Assembly (NCBI GenBank): GCA_030015575.1
Contig: JASDDO010000001.1
Span: 323,859,595 to 323,923,594, forward strand
Length of the DNA: 64,000 nucleotides
Source: Agapanthus africanus
Taxonomy: Eukaryota; Streptophyta; Magnoliopsida; Asparagales; Amaryllidaceae
Reading direction: 5' to 3'
Shown: in pieces, positions 47,129 through 59,222 of the stretch
Layout of the letters: each line of letters opens with the position of its first letter
Position numbering within the stretch: position 1 is the first letter of the stretch
The notes under the pieces: generated by a model
The model's database searches: none
Seen by the model: only the letters and a program-made list of their open reading frames with translations
What the model was told of the DNA's origin: nothing
Made by a program: the position numbers and the translations under genes

Positions 47129-49354
47129 TGTAGGGTTCCTAGGCACTCACAAGAGGTCTCACAAGGCATCAACCATGCCAATTTCAAAAAATACGGTGCC
47201 GAGAAACCCTAGACTAGATCGTTAACTAGATATTTTAGGCGAAACAATGAAACTAGTTTACAACTAAACTAAAAGAACGGAAATACAACCTTTGTAGATC
47301 CGGTTCTCCACCTCCATAGCTCCGTGATGATGTCTCCTCGCTGTCCAAATCGAATCCATGACTCTTGCATCGGCTTCATCGGAGAAAAAGCGGGCTAGGT
47401 CATCGACGACGATGCCGAAGATGATCTACGTCGAGGCATCACTAGATCAAGCTCCACCTTCACCAAGCCATGAAAACTTATGAAGGAAACACACTCTACT
47501 ACTTGGCAAGAGGTAGAGGATGAAGAAATAGGAAGCGGGTTCACTTTAGAATTGGATTTCTCACTCATTTGCTCAAGTTGCCATTGTTGAAGCAAGCTTT
47601 CTTCAAGTGAAGAAGAAGAAGAAGAAAGAAAGAAAGAATATGATAAGTGTTAATTAAAAATGGAAAAGAAAATCAATACTTATCATATTCAAACCATGGT
47701 TATGTGTAGAGACTAAACTAGGGTTAGTGGGAATGGTTAGGGTTAAGCATGAGACAAAATGGTGACTTAGTCAAACCTTCATGAAGTTTCAACATACAAA
47801 CAAACAAAGCCACCATTTTCCCTTTATGCTTTTCATTTTCCAAAAAGAATAAATAAATAAATAAATGAATGAATAAGAAAATGAAAACCCTAACCATTAC
47901 ACAACCATGGTTTAATCTTTACACAAACCCTAGTTAGCATGTATCATCAAACATGATACAAACTTGTGTACAAAAGTATATCACATATACAATGTGCACA
48001 ATCCAAGTGAGAAAATCCATTTAAAGTGAACCGATACTAGTTAATGCAAAGTAATATATCATATATATATAATTATACATTAAATCATTAAATCAACACT
48101 TGATTTAATGATCCGGTCATATAGCATATAACCGACTAGTATCATCAATAACAACTTATCGAAACAACACTTGATCCGATAACCCGGCTATATCGCATAT
48201 AACCGAGCAATGTCACATATCGCGAGAATCAAATACAGTATCACATACTGGTATCATTCTCGGTCCCGCACATATCTCATATGCGCTCCTATTTCGTTTC
48301 GCTTGAGCCAGGAAACCTCTGTGTAGGACTCTAAAGACTCGTCAATACGCCGGCAGCAGATGATGATCATATCAAGCATCCACAAGCCGCAAGCGGTCTG
48401 CTAAACGTAACGGCCACCCGGGTATTGAGCGATCAGAAGATCGACGAGCAAGCCCGCTCACACTCCAGTGAATCCAACCAGTAACACTACCGTACAGTCC
48501 GGTCTGATCGTCTGATATGTCGCATATCTCGTCTAGGGGTGGTAAACGTCAGACCCCAATAGCTTGATAAGTCGTGTCAATATGAGGTCTATAACAATTC
48601 GAGAAACTACTGGTAACACTTACCAGTAAATCTCAGCAACCCTGGCCAGGGATTTCCGGTTATAGCCAATCGAACACAGCGCAACATCAACTCCCTATAC
48701 CGGGAGAGACGAATCCCCTCCTATCGCTCATTGCCTCCATGTGATTCGGGACTGTACCCAAAAACCACCGTTTTGCACGCCCTCTTGGACGTGGTAAGGT
48801 GGAAATCAAAGCACAGTGGGAACCACACAAGACTCTATGACGATCTCGGGTCAACAGACTACTCTGTACCAGTGTCACCAGAGAACTGCCATCTGACGTA
48901 AGGTATAATACCATCTGGGAGTTCTCGGCGAGTCCGTCCAGTGTACCCAGTCTCTACTGAGCACCCGTATATCATCTCTGATGTCAAACACCAATGGATA
49001 TGGGATCATCCATTGCCCATCTGTATGGGTCGAGAAGGTATACGCTAGTCTACTCTGGTATATCGATGCCCCGTCTCGATATACCCACGACTAGGAACCT
49101 TGAAGGATGTACTTATGGACTACCATGTCCCCACTAGTATGATCCGCATCATAGTCCAGATAGTCAAGTACACATCCTAAGGGCTTTACCAACATGTAAC
49201 AGAGAGACAATTAGTATACACGTTAAGGTAAAGATCAACCAGATAGCATACTATCATGTCGAGCAAGAAAGTCCTCCCTATATATGTCCAAGCATCCACT
49301 ACAATATACATCCTATGTATAGTAATGGCCTCTAGGGCATACATATAACTAACA
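47129..49354 (-). repeat. 3' LTR of element e
   Basis: A 2,226-bp LTR, TGTTAG...CCTACA on the minus strand, nearly identical to 55530-57751. Contains GAA/GAAA microsatellite sequence at 47,610-47,638 and the stem-loop at 49045-49094. Confidence 0.95.
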
Positions 49355-52200
49355 ATCTCCCACTTGCACTAGGGCCATCTGATAGCAGTGGTTGTAGTAT
49401 CTCATACTCAACCATCCCATAAAAATCTCTCTTTGGGAACAGGCCTTTGTGAGTGGATCCGCTGTGTTTGTCCTCTGAGTCTACTCTCCAAACCTCGATC
49501 ACCCTGGAGATCAACCATCTCCATGATCAGGTGACACTGCCTTAGAATATGTCTGGATCACTGATGGGACCGGCGTTCCTCGGCATAAGCCACAACTCCA
49601 TTGTCTCACAATGGTAGGAACGTAGTTCATCTCATGAACCAATATACACCCAAACAACCTCTTTGGTAGCATCTTAAGTAGCGAATGTATCCAGCCTTTA
49701 TCGTCTAGTATGCCACGGTATCTAGCTTGGAACTTTTCCAACATACCGTCCCTCCACTGAGGGTAAAGACAATGCCTGTGACTGACATTCAGTCGTCTTT
49801 ATCACCCTGGAACCATTCCAGTGATTCTCCCCAGGGTCGATTGATACCGTCTCACTACAACTAGTGAGAATCCTAACATCCAATTAGATCTATCTCATAG
49901 ATCCAAAACCCAGGATTTAGGAGGTATCACTTTGATCCTATATGGAGAATCATTGTGATAAGCAGAGATTGACCGAGCGTAGCATAGGAAACTCCTTCCC
50001 TATCAAGAGCATGTCATCCACGTACTCTACGAGGATCGTCACTATACTCCCAACTACCTTTTTGTATATACAAGGTTCATCTACCATTTTGATGAAGTCA
50101 AACTCTTTGACTACCACATCAAAACAGATGTTCTAACCCCGCGATGCCTGCTTTATCCTATAAAGCATCTTGTACACGTTTCCGCTGCTCCCACTGTCTA
50201 CGAAGCCCTCTGGCTGTATACTTATAGACGCTCTCTTCCAAATCATTATTTAGAAAAGCAGTCAAGACACCCAACCACAGATATCGTAGTCATGGTATGC
50301 AGCCGTGGCAAGTAGGATCTGGATGGACTTAAGCATAGGCACTGGAAAAGGTTTCATCATTATCCACGCCTGGTTGATGACGAAAACCTTTAACATGTCT
50401 AGCTTTGAAAGTCTCAACCTTTCCAAGTATACCAAGTAATCTTCTCAAGATATACATGCTCCTGATGGGGATTTAACCCTTCAGATATAGCAACCAAAGT
50501 CCATACTTTGTTGGTGTATAAGGATTCCGTCTCAGATCGCTAAGCATCCAGCCATTCTTACAGAGTCCCACTCCTGATGGCCAGCTCGATAACTAGTTGG
50601 GTCATCATCTCATGATGCAATCCTCGCTCCCACTGTCATAGAGAAACCAAAGTATCTCTCAGGTGGGTGAGGAACCCTACTAGATCGGCGGAGAGGCTGA
50701 GGTTCGTTGGTTACTATTGAATCCTTCGGTTCTACCAAATCATTTGCTGTAGTTTGTATAGCTGGAACCTTTCCAGTTCTACATAACAGATCTTGCCTCG
50801 AGCTTGTCCGGATTTTGCTTTTAGACACAGGCCGGACAACCCCAAATCTTAACTAACTTAAGAGATGGGCTCTTCCCTTTCCATATCACATATGAAGTGG
50901 TAGGTAACTGATTTGATTGGAACCGTATTCAATAGGTATGCAACTTCATAAGTGCATAACTCCCAAAAGGAAATAGGCAACTTAGTAGTACTCATCATAG
51001 AGCACACCATATCAAATAGGGTGCATCTGCTCCGCCCCGATACACCGACGTACTGTGATGTATACGGAGGAGTAATGCTGAGAGAGAATCTCATTCTCCT
51101 TTAGAATAGTCCAGGAATTCCATGCACAAGTATTCTCCTCCCTGATCTCATCATAGGACATAATACTTATACCCGTATTTGATTCTCTACTTCTAACTTA
51201 TATTCTGTGAATATCTCAAAAGGTTCGGACTTGTGTTTCAACAGGAACATAGGTCTGAATCTCGAAAGATCATCAGAGAATGTAATGAAGTACAAAGAAC
51301 CGGTCTTGGCATGTGTAGACAGGGGACCTTACATACATCATCATGTATCAGTCCCAAGAGTTCACTAACTCTTTCTCTGTTTCCAATAAACAGAGCTATG
51401 ACCATCTTATCTTTGTGACATGACTGGCAAGTTTCACAAGATGTAAATTCAAACTGATTTAAATATACATCTTTATGTAACTTCAGCTAGTCGGGTCACA
51501 TTGATATGACCTAGTCTACAATGCCTCAAGAAGGATTCGTTCATTTCTGAACTCTTCCTCTTGTGTGTATTCCATATACTAAGAACTGTAGTTTGATTTA
51601 GAACATCAACGCTTTTAGATAACGTGCCTGATACGATCAACTTTTGATATAGGAAATGTTCAAAACATTATCCAACAATACAAAATTATATCCTTTCTTT
51701 ACTAATAAAGAGACTGATATGATTTTGTATATCAGGTTCGGTATCTAATAACATTCGTTCAGAATCAATGTATTGGTAATACAGGGTGACAGTGACCAAC
51801 AGACTTGGCTGCAACTCTTGCCTCGTTTTCTGCCTCATGAAACTTATCACCCGTTCTCAGTCCTCTACCTTTCTGTAGCCCTATGTAACAGATTACATAT
51901 CTGGGATCCTGATCTGGTATCACATACCCAGGACGTAAAGGATACTGAGAAACAGTTCTCTGTAATGAACACACCCGAAGATGATGCATCATCATGCACT
52001 CTCCTCGTTTGGGCGGCACGGGAATTCTGGTAATCCCCAATTTCCTGCTCTGTCTTATAACAATTAAAAGTTGGAGCGGGACCAACGTTCCCCAGCTCAG
52101 TATAACAAGCGGGTTCGGTCAATACTTCCGTATTATTATCTTGATTAAGGCGTGATATGGTCGCTACCAGGAGAGAGAGAGAAGAAAACACTCAGCGTGC
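49355..52200 (-). pseudogene. Decayed polyprotein remains of element e
   Basis: Right after the PPT (complement at 49,355-49,368) come traces of RNase H and reverse transcriptase (to about 50,300), the linker with PPERYFGF (near 50,650), integrase (LSITPPYTSQYVGVSGRSR near 51,050), and protease with a WVCDTRSGSQIC-like stretch (near 51,920). The order matches B. There are many breaks and no usable frame. Confidence 0.8.
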
Positions 52201-55200
52201 GCTCTTGCAAGAATAGATTGGTTATTATTTTATCTAATCAGGATGGCTCCCACTGCTTTTTATCAAATCTTCCTTCAAACCCTAAAAGAAAAGACTAGCC
52301 GGGATTAATTACACACTACAAGTTCGCCAATCTTTCAGCCAGGCCAGTGTCGGTACTTTGAGGGAGGTCCCCCGTGCTTTCGCACGAACCTAATTAATGT
52401 AAACCTCGTTTTCCCAGAGGCGTAACCCCGTTGACACCTTTCTAGACACCTACTTGATCAGCTAATTGTAATGTATAAAACTCTCCCAGGAGTAACACTT
52501 ACTCGCAGCGGGTATCGGGATCCAACTATCTCATAGAAGGTATGCAATCTCATTGCAAATTTCAACACTTGAAATTCCCGATATTTTGCCCATAGCGTCC
52601 TATGACCTTGACGCAGGCCAACAAACCATAGTGCACTGGTCAAGTTCAACCCGTCATTTCCTGATTGAATTAAACCCACCCGCACGACCCTTGACACAGG
52701 CCAACAAAGTCGCACGACTACCCTAATCCAATCTGCATCATATGCATAAGCAGATAAATACCAGTTAACTACCGCACACTACGCCTTGACGCAGGCCAAC
52801 AAACGTAGCACGAATACTAACTACTACTTATCTGAAATGACGGAGGGCTACGACAGGTTTTTCTGAAAACCTATTGCGTAATGAACTTGATATCGTTGTA
52901 GGATCGAATGAATTTTGAAATGGAGTGTTTTTGAGGCTTTTCTAGTTTTGCTAAAGGAGTCACTCCCGGTGAAGGGATCGTCGGTCCTTTCCTCGTCGAA
53001 TGAGGTGCGGGATATATCATATATATCACTGTGCAAAGCAAAAACACTTAAAAGCAATCAAAAGACAAACCGAGTGTGTAGCATCAGCCAGTTATTGCTA
53101 AAGGAGTCACTCCCGGTGAAGGGATCTCGGTTCTTTCCTCATCGAATAAGGTGCAGGATATATCATATATACCGCTGTGCAAAACAAGAACTGTAGCTAC
53201 CTGTTTTATTTTGAAATTCGATTCTACAACATCTTAGGTTTCTTTTATTTCATTAATCACATTAATGAAGTCCCATCATTTAAATACCTAAACATCACAG
53301 ATAAATACGACGTACACTTATGCCATCCGCATTCGCCTCGATGTCCCCTCGTGCACCGTTAGGTTAGGTAACTAACGACAGAGCGGGGCAGGGCTAGCGC
53401 GGGTATAAAACATAAGTAACATCTATATAATATATCATATATACTATATACAGTATCTATCACAGAACATCACATGATCACATCACAGATATCGCAGCAG
53501 AAGAATCATATGAAATATTGGATATACTAGGACGTCCGTATTTTCAATACGAGCCAGTATAAAACACGGATTCCACGGTCGTGATGAATAGCCAAACCCA
53601 CACCCCTAGACCCCTACGAGAGCGGCAAGCAACCCTACCAATTCTAGAGTTAGGAGACCCGGACTCGACTCCTCGAGTTGGTCTCCCACTGGACTCCAGA
53701 ACCCGGTTACTTGTGCTCCCCTCCTTGGGTCTATCCTAGTGCAGAAAAGTAAATAATATACAAAGGGTGACAACTTCCGCAACCTGGAAGTGCCCCAATA
53801 AAATAATATTACATACAAGTTTTTACATGAATGAAAATGAAAAACACTCATCTCACATAAAAACCCCCGGCTATTCAAACACGACGATCCAATATAACAT
53901 ATCCAGCAACACATAACATCACATGTCATCAACGTAAGTAAATATGCGCATCCCAATTGTCGTTGACATATAGCAACGAAACCGGCGATATCACATATTA
54001 CACTTACGGTCACAGAAAAGAAAGTGTAAAACTACAACAGTTGGAATTCGCAACCACCTCAGACATCGCATGCCTGACCAAATGAATTCCTTAGACATCG
54101 CATGCATAACAATTATAAACCCCGCATTTTAGTCTCATTATCGAAAACTCTTTTCAATATCAAGTCGGGCAATTCAACAAGATTCCCGACATCCTGATCG
54201 AATGCTCGTCGCAAACTTTAGTAGACGGCCGCACCCCCGATACCGTCGACAAAGTGCACCAAGGCGGAACACCGCTGCCGCGAGCACCCGAACGGACGCT
54301 TTCGGCGACGGGGTTCTCCTACAGTCACTTGGTCGGGGCTATGGAGTGAGGCTGTCTATTAAGTTTACCCGGCGAGTATCCGTGTACGCTACGTAATCGC
54401 GACGGACTTTTGATCACATCAAAATTCCGTGGCAACCGATCAAGTGAGACTAAAGTGCTATGTTTATAACATTCATTCAGTTATCTCATAACTTTTGTGA
54501 ATTCCAATTATTGTATCCCTTTCCAGATAATTAGAAAATGTTAAACTTTCCGATCGAACAATCGAACACCCAAGTTTTCCCGATACAGCTCAACCCATGA
54601 AATAAGTTCAAAGACATTCACTTCGTGCATCAGTACCAACGGTCCAGCCGTAGAAGGGTCAAGCCAACGCCTCACATGTGGCACGCCGTACCGCCCCAAA
54701 CCCGAAGGTTCAAAGGGCAGTTCAAGACGGTCACATAATCGAGTTAAGGTTTGTTGTCTTCTAGAGGGTCCATCGCGTTACTTGCACTACTTAGAACGTC
54801 GTTAAACCACGGAAAAATCCAACACTAGGAAATTTCCCGACAGGGGAAAAATTGGGTATTTATATCCGGTCGAACTTTTTAACATATTCAAAAAATTATC
54901 CGGAAAGCCACACAGATAAAATTTGATAATCCAATCGAACATTCGAATCCCCAAAACAACCCAGAAAATTCAACTCTTGAATAAATATTAAAAATTCCCA
55001 GAAAATCCAACACCAAAAAAGAGGAATTACTGTGCAAAAATAGGAAGCTGACGTCATCATACGGCCGCGGAACCGCTGCAGAAGCCAGGCTTCTGCCGCG
55101 GTTCCACCGCACTTTGGTGGATTCATGGGTACGGGCTTCACAGTAATTCTTACAATTCCCTGCTGATTTTTCTGCATATTTTTAATATGGAAAAATCCCA

Positions 55201-55295
55201 GTTTTTAGAAAAAGTCCAGAGAGCTATTTTGTGGTTAGGGTTTTGGTTCGATCGGGTTTCAAACGTCGTCTACGCATCGCCTAAGGCTCTAGCTA
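52201..55295 (-). other. Long leader of element e
   Basis: Over 3 kb without coding. It shares with its relatives the pyrimidine tract and AG before CGACC (near 52,153-52,180), the triple hairpin module (52600-52808), two repeat units with CTCCCGGTGAAGGGATC (near 52,960 and 53,110), and the GTTAGGTTAGGTAAC block near 53,360. The stretch from about 53,980 to 55,250 has no counterpart that I recognise in a, b or c. Confidence 0.7.
52600..52808 (-). other. Triple hairpin module, element e
   Basis: In plus-strand reading: CTATG/CATAG (52600-52604 with 52627-52631), CGAC/GTCG (52685-52688 with 52709-52712) and CTACG/CGTAG (52779-52783 with 52804-52808). Tops are CCTTGACGCAGGCCAAC twice and CCTTGACACAGGCCAAC once. 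Confidence 0.7.
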
Positions 55296-55308
55296 GGCTC
55301 TGATACCA
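55296..55308 (-). other. Inner (second) primer-binding-like site in element e
   Basis: On the minus strand TGGTATCAGAGCC preceded by CCTACA, the way an LTR end meets its primer site. The leader that follows resembles the leader start of a and b. It lies 221 bases inside the outer site. Confidence 0.75.
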
Positions 55309-55309
55309 T

Positions 55310-55516
55310 TGTAGGGCAGGCAGCAACCCCATCCAATGGGGTCGCCGTGGCACCAACGGGTCCCTCAGCAGCTACTTTTTACGCATGCCCCCTCGCGAGG
55401 ACTACAACCCGTCGGAACACCTTCCGGTCTCGGGACACCCTGGGGGTAAGAGCCTATGCTTCGCCACACTGTCACACAGTGAGAACCCCCCATAGGTCGA
55501 CATCCAATGCCTAGTA
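55310..55516 (-). repeat. Extra block between two primer-binding-like sites, element e
   Basis: Lies between the outer site and the inner CCTACA-TGGTATC junction. It contains GGCATTGGATGTCGACC on the minus strand. I find no counterpart in B, a, b or c. Likely foreign leader sequence picked up by template switching. Confidence 0.55.
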
Positions 55517-55528
55517 GCTCTGATACCA
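55517..55528 (-). other. Outer primer binding site of element e
   Basis: On the minus strand TGGTATCAGAGC, one base after the 5' LTR. This is the site expected to be used. Confidence 0.92.
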
Positions 55529-55529
55529 C

Positions 55530-57751
55530 TGTAGGGTTCCTAGGCACTCACAAGAGGTCTCACAAGGCATCAACCATGCCAATTTCAAAAAATACGGTGC
55601 CGAGAAACCCTAGACTAGATCGTTAACTAGATATTTTAGGCGAAACAATGAAACTAGTTTACAACTAAACTAAAAGAACGGAAATACAACCTTTGTAGAT
55701 CCGGTTCTCCACCTCCATAGCTCCGTGATGATGTCTCCTCGCTGTCCAAATCGAATCCATGACTCTTGCATCGGCTTCATCGGAGAAAAAGCGGGCTAGG
55801 TCATCGACGACGATGCCGAAGATGATCTACGTCGAGGCATCACTAGATCAAGCTCCACCTTCACCAAGCCATGAAAACTTGTGAAGGAAACACACTCTAC
55901 TACTTGGCAAGAGGTAGAGGATGAAGAAATAGGAAGTGGGTTCACTTTAGAATTGGATTTCTCACTCATTTGCTCAAGTTGCCATTGTTGAAGCAAGCTT
56001 TCTTCAAGTGAAGAAGAAGAAGAAGAAAGAAAGAATATGATAAGTGTTAATTAAAAATGGAAAAGAAAATCAATACTTATCATATTCAAACCATGGTTAT
56101 GTGTAGAGACTAAACTAGGGTTAGTGGGAATGGTTAGGGTTAAGCATGAGACAAAATGGTGACTTAGTCAAAGCTTCATGAAGTTTCAACATACAAACAA
56201 ACAAAGCCACCATTTTCCCTTTATGCTTTTCATTTTCCAAAAAGAATAAATAAATAAATAAATGAATGAATAAGAAAATGAAAAACCTAACCATTACACA
56301 ACCATGGTTTAATCTTTACACAAACCCTAGTTAGCATGTATCATCAAACATGATACAAACTTGTGTACAAAAGTATATCACATATACAATGTGCACAATC
56401 CAAGTGAGAAAATCCATTTAAAGTGAACCGATACTAGTTAATGCAAAGTAATATATCATATATATATAATTATACATTAAATCATTAAATCAATACTTGA
56501 TTTAATGATCCGGTCATATAGCATATAACCGACTAGTATCATCAGTAACAACTTATCGAAACAACACTTGATCCGATAACCCGGCTATATCGCATATAAC
56601 CGAGCAATGTCACATATCGCGAGAATCAAATACAGTATCACATACTGGTATCATTCTTGGTCCCGCACATATCTCATATGCGCTCCTATTTCGTTTCGCT
56701 TGAGCCAGGAAACCTCTGTGTAGGACTCTAAAGACTCGTCAATACGCCGGCAGCAGATGATGATCATATCAAGCATCCACAAGCCGCAAGCGGTCTGCTA
56801 AACGTAACGGCCACCTGGGTATTGAGCGATCAGAAGATCGACGAGCAAGCCCGCTCACACTCCAGTGAATCCAACCAGTAACACTACCGTACAGTCCGGT
56901 CTGATCGTCTGATATGTCGCATATCTCGCCTAGGGGTGGTAAACGTCAGACCCCAATAGCTTGATAAGTCGTGTCGAAATGAGGTCTATAACAATTCGAG
57001 AAACTACTGGTAACACTTACCAGTAAATCTCAGCAACCCTGGCCAGGGATTTCCGGTTATAGCCAATCGAACACAGCGCAACATCAACTCCCTATACCGG
57101 GAGAGACGAATCCCCTCCTATCGCTCATTGCCTCCATGTGATTCGGGACTGTACCCAAAAACCACCGTTTTGCACGCCCTCTTGGACGTGGTAAGGTGGA
57201 AATCAAAGCACAGTGGGAACCACACAAGACTCTATGACGATCTTGGGTCAACAGACTACTCTGTACCAGTGTCACCAGAGAACTGCCATCTGACGTAAGG
57301 TATAATACCATCTGGGAGTTCTCGGCGAGTCCGTCCAGTGTACCCAGTCTCTACTGAGCACCCGTATATCATCTCTGATGTCAAACACCAATGGATATAG
57401 GATCATCCATTGCCCATCTGTATGGGTCGAGAAGGTATACGCTAGTCTACTCTGGTATATCGATGCCCCGTCTCGATATACCCACGACTAGGGACCTTGA
57501 AGGATGTACTTATGGACTACCATGTCCCCACTAGTATGATCCGCATCATAGTCCAGATAGTCAAGTACACATCCTAAGGGCTTTACCAACATGTAACAGA
57601 GAGACAATTAGTATACACGTTAAGGTAAAGATCAACCAGATAGCATACTATCATGTCGAGCAAGAAAGTCCTCCCTATATATGTCCAAGCATCCACTACA
57701 ATATACATTCTATATATAGTAATGGCCTCTAGGGCATACACATAACTAACA
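55530..57751 (-). repeat. 5' LTR of element e
   Basis: A 2,222-bp partner of 47129-49354; the stem-loop is at 57442-57491. Confidence 0.95.
57442..57491 (-). other. Conserved LTR stem-loop (element e copy)
   Basis: Outer CTAGTC/GACTAG; inner GGTATATCGA (57454-57463) and TCGATATACC (57473-57482), a perfect 10-bp stem. Relative to a and b, bases on both sides have changed together. Confidence 0.65.
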
Positions 57752-58030
57752 GAAAGATTATGGTTGTTGTTTAAAAAAGATGATAGTTTTTGGTGTATGG
57801 AAATTTCATAGCTCCTTTTATTCCATCACCGGATTCAAATGGCAACTTCATTAACCGTTCGTCTATGGCTTTGGACGAAGCGAGACAAAGTGTTCTACTC
57901 ATTCTCTACATCAATCTTGGTCATCTTTTTTAGCAAACTTGATGACCGAGTTTCCTCGGGTCAGAGGCGGGAGCCCGTTTAAAGATCCGTTGACGTGGTG
58001 CCACCTGGACGAGGAGATCGGAGATCGACG
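57752..58030 (+). repeat. 3' LTR of element c, right part (truncated)
   Basis: Continues c's LTR after e, repeating GAAAG, and stops at ATCGACG, where the 5' LTR continues with AGATTGAAG. The next bases belong to element a. Confidence 0.92.
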
Positions 58031-59121
58031 ATTTGATAAGAATCTAAAGATTCAATCTGGTTTGACATTCCATTGGCTACTCCGCAGATATGGTGGGTAA
58101 CCTCAGGCACCCGAGAGGTACTCCGGTAGCCTCAAGGACGGTGACAGGGAGGTTCTTGTTGCCCAGATTGCCATTGCTGTTGTTCCAGGCTGTAAGACCC
58201 GGCAGGAGGATGACTATAGCGTCGTTCTAAACTAGCTTTAGAAGTGTACGTCTATATGACTCTGCCAAAGGGTTGTCGTAGTCAGTGGGAGCAGCGGAAG
58301 CATAGTGGACAAGTGGCTTATGTCTATTTATAGACTAAAGCAGATATAGCGGAGATAGATCATCTATTTCTGATGTGACAGTATAGGATTGACTTCATCA
58401 GAATAGGGGATGGATCTGTTAAGAAGGTAGTATGGTGTGATGCCCCGGTATTAGGATGACATACACAGAGTAGGAAGTGAAATTCCTATACTACGATCGG
58501 TTATACTTTGGTTGTCACACAGTGGTTTCTCCATATAGGATATAGATGTTGTTTTTGCACTAAATGTAAGGTGATATTGATCTAATCCTGAAGAAACGTT
58601 CGGAAGCAGTTTTAGAACATAAGTGGATGTTCTAGGGATATGATAACGACAGCCTCATTCGGGTGACAGTTATCATTCCAGGCTTCCAAGGTGACTTGGA
58701 TGACAGAGTGGCTGTCAGAGTTATAGTTTTCCCTCTGACGAGGGGCAGTATTTTGGACAGGTGGTCCAGGCAGATACTGAGGGAGGCATGGCGCAGGATA
58801 CTGATTAAGTTCAGTTGACGATACAGTTTGAGAAGTTTGGATTTGGAGTTCATTTATGAACTAGGTCCCATCAGATATCCAGACATACTTTAAGACAGGT
58901 ATTGCTCATTTCGGGAGATGGCTTTCTCCTCGAACATGAGATAAAGAGAGACATGGAAAGAAACATTTGAGCGGATTCACTCACTGAGGCTATTCCTCGA
59001 ACGCATTAGTTTCGCAAACGGGTTTTGTGAGACTGATTGGTAGAGGAGTTGGGTGTTCGGTATCACACAGGCTGTGAGTATGCGACATCGCAATAATTAG
59101 CCTTCAGTGCAAGTGGGAGAT
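58031..59121 (+). other. Element a polyprotein tail, decayed
   Basis: Matches element b from about 33,107 onward: linker traces, then decayed RNase H (near 58,940-59,000) and the PPT GTGCAAGTGGGAGA. No usable coding. Confidence 0.8.
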
Positions 59122-59222
59122 TGTTGGATATAGTGCCCTCAGAGTCAATTATTGGATCACAGGCACGTGATTGCAATGATTGAGAGAGGACCTATGCCAG
59201 TAGGACAGTCTTGCTCGAGATG
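59122..59222 (+). repeat. 3' LTR of element a, first 101 bp
   Basis: Same start as 22788 and the same private variants; interrupted by gypsy element f at 59223. AGATG (59218-59222) is the expected target site of f, and its other copy would be outside the window. Confidence 0.88.

Larger units (their letters stand above)
47129..57751 (-). mobile_element. Ty1/copia element e, full length, youngest insertion, coding decayed
   Basis: A 10.6-kb element inserted in the 3' LTR of c with exact GAAAG duplications (47124-47128 and 57752-57756). LTRs are 47129-49354 and 55530-57751. By eye they differ at under about 1% of positions, so this is the most recent copia insertion in the window. The polyprotein remnants are broken in many places, so its movement must have relied on proteins made elsewhere. 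It is a third LTR subfamily beside B and a/b/c. Confidence 0.94.
37971..58030 (+). mobile_element. Ty1/copia element c, split by e and truncated, coding decayed
   Basis: Its own sequence is 37971-47128 plus 57752-58030. It has a 5' LTR, primer binding site, leader, decayed polyprotein, PPT and most of a 3' LTR. The last roughly 230 bp of that LTR are gone, together with its right target duplication and about 1 kb of element a. The LTR pair differs at about 3% by eye. ATGAT (37966-37970) is the likely left target site. The polyprotein is too decayed to count breaks. Confidence 0.9.
22788..59222 (+). mobile_element. Ty1/copia element a, split by nested insertions, broken
   Basis: Pieces of a are 22788-26625, 36323-37970 and 58031-59222. 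It has a 5' LTR, primer binding site, long leader, decayed polyprotein tail and the first 101 bp of the 3' LTR, where gypsy element f enters. The 3' LTR stub shares the private spelling TTGCTCGAGATG with the 5' LTR, tying the two ends together. Element b lies in its leader and element c in its middle. About 1 kb is missing next to c. The polyprotein is too decayed to count breaks. Confidence 0.88.
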
